This document shows, in pieces, positions 5,999 through 6,640 of a stretch of 6,640 bases of DNA (position 1 is its first letter; each line of letters starts with the position of its first letter). The stretch covers positions 1 through 6,640 of the forward strand of contig CAMDRY010000181.1 in assembly GCA_945906975.1 (NCBI GenBank). Reading direction: 5' to 3'. The notes under the pieces are model-generated. The model was not told the DNA's origin, ran no database searches, and was given only the letters and a program-made list of their open reading frames with translations. The DNA is from Bordetella parapertussis. Its GTDB lineage: Bacteria > Pseudomonadota > Gammaproteobacteria > Burkholderiales > SG8-39. Made by a program: the position numbers and the translations under genes.

Positions 5999-6640
5999 TT
6001 ACCGCGGCGCGTAGCCCCACAGATCGAGCAGCAGGCTGGCCCCGGGCACGAACATCGTCGGTGCTACAGCGATGGCGCTGAAGGGCAGTCCGGTATCGCG
6101 CAGTTCGCGGTCCCAAGCCTGGTGCGCCGCGTGAAAGTCGGTGAGGTCGGTGTGAAAATGCAGCGCACGAACGACATTGGACAAGTCGGTGCCGGCGGCG
6201 GCGAATATGCTTTCAGCTTTAGCCAGAATGTCGGTCATTTGCGCGCGCGCGCTGTCATGAAAGTAGGGGGCGGACGCCTGCACTTGGGCGCAGGGTACGA
6301 GGCCCGCCTTGTCCACGGCCATTAACCCGGAAACAAACAGCAGCTCGTCGAAGCTGCAGGCCTGAAGCGCGCCCTCTGCGATCAGTTCGACATCACAGCA
6401 GATGTCGCGGATGCGCGGCTGCGCCGATGCGTGGACGGCGATGAGGTTGACTTCGATCGTGGCGTCGATGGTGCCAAAGGCCGGATGTGTCACCGGCACG
6501 ATGGTGGTCGGCGGTATGCGCCGGCCAAAGCATTGCGCCCAGCTTTGCAGGAAGGCGGGTAGGTCTGCCGGGTGACTCAGGTAGACCTGCGCCTTTAGCA
6601 CGCAGTCCGGATGGCTGCCGGCCGCCTCAAGTGCCGGCAG
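5999..6640 (-). CDS. Tandem RidA/YjgF-fold protein, 5' end beyond window
   Basis: The last 213 residues of a protein with two RidA-fold domains are visible. The frame is open to the right edge, starting LPALEAAGSHPDCVLKAQVYL. That is the typical RidA helix-strand unit, so the GTG at 6601 is an internal Val codon and not the start. Domain 1 is seen only as its C-terminal half (about visible residues 1-72, with IEVNLIAV). Domain 2 is essentially whole (about 78-213), with FVSGLMAVD (102-110), NVVRALHFHTDLTDF (155-169) and the closing LLLDLWGY. RidA proteins hydrolyse reactive enamine or imine intermediates using a key Arg (R105 in E. coli RidA). Here that position is Thr in domain 1 (IPPTT, visible residue 45) and Ser in domain 2 (LPFSA, residue 188), so classic deaminase activity is unlikely. 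Such Arg-less Rid proteins often sit in nitrogen-compound catabolic clusters. The stop is TAA at 6001-5999. The full length is unknown. Confidence 0.9.
   Translation of the reverse strand: MPALEAAGSHPDCVLKAQVYLSHPADLPAFLQSWAQCFGRRIPPTTIVPVTHPAFGTIDATIEVNLIAVHASAQPRIRDICCDVELIAEGALQACSFDELLFVSGLMAVDKAGLVPCAQVQASAPYFHDSARAQMTDILAKAESIFAAAGTDLSNVVRALHFHTDLTDFHAAHQAWDRELRDTGLPFSAIAVAPTMFVPGASLLLDLWGYAPR

Noticed and set aside
5999..6601. A complete 200-aa RidA-like protein starting at the GTG at 6601
   Set aside because: The frame stays open to the window edge and the upstream codons read as a typical RidA helix (ALEAAGSHPDCV), so that GTG is internal and the gene is cut by the edge.

Overview
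The window is GC-rich and densely packed, with every credible gene on the minus strand. Bacterial-type gene packing (a 2-nt gap, a 4-nt GTGA overlap, a 15-nt gap), GTG and TTG starts and the strong GC bias at third codon positions point to a high-GC bacterium, most likely a proteobacterium. No species can be named from the sequence alone.

In transcription order (right to left) the window holds: a tandem RidA/YjgF-fold protein, cut by the right edge (6640-5999); a polysaccharide-deacetylase/PuuE-like protein (5904-4999); a 67-aa protein resembling the AtzG/GatC accessory subunits (4996-4793); an amidase-signature hydrolase with an intact Lys-Ser-Ser triad (4796-3381); a 307-nt spacer; a hydantoinase A/oxoprolinase subunit, HyuA (3073-986); and the N-terminal 323 residues of the partner hydantoinase B subunit, HyuB (970-1, cut by the left edge).

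The deacetylase, small protein and amidase are tightly coupled. HyuA and HyuB form a second coupled pair, and the spacer before them carries a candidate promoter. That promoter has a consensus TTGACA lying inside a near-perfect 19-bp palindrome, which is a plausible operator. The spacer also carries a 13-bp tandem repeat and some hairpins.

The families suggest one catabolic pathway for a cyclic amide, imide or ureide. HyuAB enzymes open or hydrolyse lactam, hydantoin or oxoproline-type rings using ATP. PuuE-like members of the deacetylase family act on allantoin-type rings. AtzE/AtzG-type amidases cleave linear amide intermediates. RidA-fold proteins often accompany nitrogen-compound catabolism. 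The substrate is not shown by the sequence. No transporter or regulator gene lies inside the window, so the ends of the locus and its regulator remain unseen.
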